From: Acanthosepion lycidas
Taxonomy: Eukaryota; Mollusca; Cephalopoda; Sepiida; Sepiidae
Assembly (NCBI GenBank): GCA_963932145.1
Contig: OZ010577.1
Coordinates: forward strand, 14,051,889-14,115,888
DNA: 64,000 nucleotides
Direction of reading: 5' to 3'
Of this stretch, positions 61,311-64,000 are shown piece by piece. The notes under the pieces are model-generated. The model had not been told where the DNA came from, searched no databases, and worked only from the letters and a program-made list of their open reading frames with translations. Within the stretch, counting starts at the first letter, position 1, and every line of letters begins with the position of its first letter. Made by a program: the position numbers and the translations under genes.

Positions 61311-64000
61311 GAACAGGCAAGAGCCTCCTCTAAAAGCTGCTTACAAATATTTTTCATTCGAACTCAAACAGTGAGCGTAGCATGCAAAGGACACGATTCA
61401 TATAATAGGGATTGCCTTGAAAAACTGTGTGGACGCAAAATGGGTGATCGCTGTATCTTTCTCTCCTGCCGTGTGTTCTATTTACCTTTACATTCTTTCA
61501 TTTAACTTTATGAACAGGCAAGGGCCTCCGCTAAAACATGCTTACAATTATTTTTCATTCGAACTCATACAGTGAGCGTAGCATGCAAATGATACGATTC
61601 ATATAACAGGGATTTCCTTGAAAAACTGTGTGGACGCAAAATGGTTGATCGCTGTATGTTTCTCTCCTGCCGTGCGTTCTATTTACATTTACTTTCTTTC
61701 ATTTCACTTTATGAACAGGCAAGATCCTCCTCTAAAATCTGCTTACAATTATTTTTCATTCGAACTGATAGAGTGACCGTAGCATGCAAAGGATACGATT
61801 CATATAACAGGGATTTCCTTGAAAAACTGTGTGGACGCAAAATGGGTGATCGCTGTATGTTTCTCTCCTGCCGTGCATTCTATTTACATTTACTTTCTTT
61901 CATTTAACTTTATGAACAGGCAAGAGCCTCCTCTAAAATCTGCTTACAATTATTTTTCATTCGAACTGATAGAGTGAGCGTAGCTTGCAAAGGATACGAT
62001 TCATATAACAGGGATTTCCTTGAAAAACTGTGTGGACGCAAAATGGGTGATCGCTGTATATTTCTCTCCTGCCGTGCGTTCTATTTACCTTTACATTCTT
62101 TCATTTAACTTTATGAACAGGCAATACCCCCCTCTAAAACATGCTTACAATTATTTTTCATTCGAACTCATACAGTGAGCGTAGCATGCAAAGGATTCGA
62201 TTCATATGACAGGGATTTCCTTGAAAAACTGTGTGGACGCAAAATGGGTGATCGCTGTATGTTTCTCTCCTGCTGTGCGTTCTATTTACCTTTACTTTCT
62301 TTCATTTAAGTTTATGATCAGGCAAGAGCATCCTCTAAAACCTGCTTACAATTATTTTCATTCGAACTCATACAGTGAGCGTAGCATGCAAAGGTTACGA
62401 CTCTTACAACAGGGATTTCCTTGAAAAATTGTGTGGACTCAAAATGGGTGATCGCTGTATGTTTCTCTCCTGCCGTGCGTTCTATTTACATTTACTTTCT
62501 TTCATTTAACTTTATGAACAGGCAAGAGCCTCCTCTAAAATCTGCTTACAATTATTTTTCATTCGAACTCAAACAGTGAGCGTAGCATGCAAAGGGACAC
62601 GATTCATATAATAGGGATTTCCTTGAAAAACTGTGTGGACGCAAAATGGGTGATCGCTGCATCTTTCTCTCCTGCCGTGTGTTCTATTTACCTTTACATT
62701 CTTTCATTTAACTTTATGAACAGGCAAGGGCCACCTCTAAAATGTGCTTACAATTATTTTTCATTCGAACTGATACAGTGAGCGTAGCATGCAAAGGATA
62801 CGATTCATATAACAGGGATTTCCTTGAAAAAATTGTGGACGCAAAATGGGTGATCGCTGTATGTTTCGCTTCTGCCGTGCGTTCTATTTACCTTTACTTT
62901 CTTTCATTTAACTTTATGAACAGGCAAGAGGCTACTTTAAAATATGCTTACAATTATACTTCATTCGAACTCATACAGTGAGCGTAGCATGCAAAAGATA
63001 CGACTCATACTACAGGGATTTCCTTGAAAAACTGCGTGGACGCAAATTGGGTGATCGCTGTATGTTTCTCTCCTGCCGTGCGTTCTATTTACATTTACTT
63101 TCTTTCATTTAACTTTATGAACAGGCAAGAGCCTCCTCTAAAAGCTGCTTACAATTATTTTTCATTCGAACTCAAACAGTGAGCGTAGCATGCAAAGGAT
63201 ACGACTCATATAACAGGGATTTCCTTTAAAAACTGTGTGGCTGGAAAATGGGTGATCGCTGTATTTTTCTCTCCTGCCGTGCGTGCTATTTACCTTTACA
63301 TTCTTTCATTTAACTTTATGAACAGGCAAGAGCCTCCTCTAAAACGTGCTTACAATTATTTTTCATTCGAACTCAGACAGTGAGCGTAGCATGCAAAGGA
63401 TACGAATCATATAACAGGGATTTCCTTGAAAATCTGTGTGGACGCATATTGGGTGATCGCTGTATGTTTCTCTCCTGCTGTGCGTTCTATTTAACTATAC
63501 ATTCTTTCATTTAACTTTATGAACAGACAAAGTCCTCCTCTAAAACCTGCTTACAATTATTGTTCATTCGTACACATACAGTGAGCGTAGCATGCAAAGG
63601 ATACGATTCATATAACAGGGATTTCCTTGAAAAACTGGGTGGACGCAAAATGGGTGATCGCTGTATGTTTCTCTCCTGCCGTGCGTTCTATTTACCTTTA
63701 CATTCTTTCATTTAACTTTATGAACAGGCAAGAGCTTCCTCTAAAAGCTGCTTATAATTATTTTTCATTCGAACTCATACAGTGAGCGTAGCATGCAAAG
63801 GATAAGATTCACATCACAGGGATTTCCTTGAAAAACTGTGTGGATGCAAAATGGGAGATCGCTGTATGTTTCTCTCCTGTCGAGCGTTCTTTTTAACTTT
63901 ACTTTCTTTCCTTTAACTTTATGAACAGGCAAGGGACTCCTCTAAAACCTGCTTACAATTATTTTTCATTCGAATTCATGCAGTGAGCGTAGCATGCAAA
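61311..64000 (+). repeat. Divergent monomers at the right side of the array
   Basis: Fourteen unit tails carry many private changes and single-base insertions or deletions (for example about 62,355, 62,595 and 62,830), with no HOR that I can see. They share CATTCGAAC, ACAGTGAGCGTAGC and a TAA in CATTTAAC or CATTTAAG at 13 of 14 tails, the exception being CATTTCAC near 61,703. These states are rare in the interior except in the divergent pairs. The pattern fits the edge of a satellite array, where homogenisation is weakest. The last base of the window is still satellite, so the true edge is not seen. Confidence 0.9.

Larger units (their letters stand above)
1..64000 (+). repeat. Satellite array, ~201-bp monomer, ~318 head-to-tail copies
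   Basis: Every part of the window aligns to one monomer of 201 bp. Starting each unit at AGGCAAGAG, its landmarks in order are: an AT-rich stretch AATTATTTTTCATTC, the core GCATGCAAAGGATACG, CATATAACAGGGATTT, TGTGGACGCAAAATGGG, the class-marking site TGATCRCTG, and a pyrimidine-rich tail of about 50 bases ending CTTTATGAAC. All copies lie in the same direction. There are no inversions, spacers or inserted elements. A common monomer has 41 C and 34 G (37% GC) and 6 CpG, close to expectation. Length variants of 200 and 202 bp occur. The unit length is near a nucleosome repeat, and the array resembles centromeric or pericentromeric satellite of a eukaryote. That location is inference, and I do not recognise the family by name. 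The array runs past both window ends. Confidence 0.98.

Noticed and set aside
1-64000. Many long forward open frames (up to 1,388 codons) that could be called as genes
   Set aside because: They all fall in the same register of a 201-bp tandem unit and are mutual copies. They have no unique leader, are closed or shifted by many amplified variants, and differ mainly at amino-acid-changing positions.
1-64000. CRISPR array or bacterial tandem repeat
   Set aside because: The repeats are about 201 bp and contiguous, with no spacers, and there are no associated genes.
1-64000. Remnant of a LINE, SINE or LTR element as the source of the unit
   Set aside because: I see no poly-A tail, target-site duplication, terminal repeat or recognisable protein motif in the monomer. 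The origin of the unit stays unknown.

Overview
This window is one uninterrupted satellite DNA array. From the first base to the last it is a head-to-tail tandem repeat of a monomer of about 201 bp, roughly 318 copies, all in the same orientation. I see no unique sequence, no transposon, no RNA gene, no CRISPR array and no gene that I would call. Both window ends fall inside monomers, so the array continues on both sides. A homogenised array of this size (monomer close to a nucleosome repeat, about 37% GC counted on one consensus monomer, multi-level higher-order repeats) is typical of eukaryotic centromeric, pericentromeric or other heterochromatic DNA. I do not recognise the monomer and cannot name the organism.

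Layout, left to right. 1-2.4 kb: a six-monomer higher-order repeat (HOR), two copies. 2.4-5.9 kb: a tract rich in 202-bp monomers with one extra A. 5.9-8.4 kb: a six/seven-monomer HOR. 8.4-9.5 kb: a dimeric HOR. 9.5-10.5 kb: irregular monomers. 10.5-14.0 kb: a nine-monomer (1,809-bp) HOR, two copies. 14.0-16.8 kb: one monomer type repeated, then mixed types. 16.8-19.4 kb: a private expansion of one variant. 19.4-26.6 kb: mixed modules with an islet of old-looking monomers. 26.6-30.8 kb: the 1,809-bp HOR again, with the longest open frame (1,388 codons). 30.8-40 kb: a second, rearranged copy of much of 24-33 kb. 39.95-47.59 kb: a near-perfect tandem duplication of 3,819 bp. 47.6-55.6 kb: a second copy of 19.7-23.5 kb, with further amplification. 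55.6-61.3 kb: modules shared with 25 and 34 kb, then two more uniform runs. 61.3-64.0 kb: clearly more divergent monomers, as expected towards an array edge.

The 201-bp unit is divisible by three and one forward frame of the common monomer lacks stops, so long open frames run through many copies. I interpret these as a by-product of the repeat length. The frame is closed at one conserved codon in nearly all edge monomers. At least seven kinds of stop, plus +1 and -1 length variants, have been amplified freely. Most recurring variants change the amino acid.

The interest of the window is the record of how it was built. Nested duplications of 2, 4, 6, 7, 9, 15, 19, 20 and about 36-48 monomers share diagnostic variants, chimeric monomers mark unequal-exchange junctions, and divergence rises at the right end.
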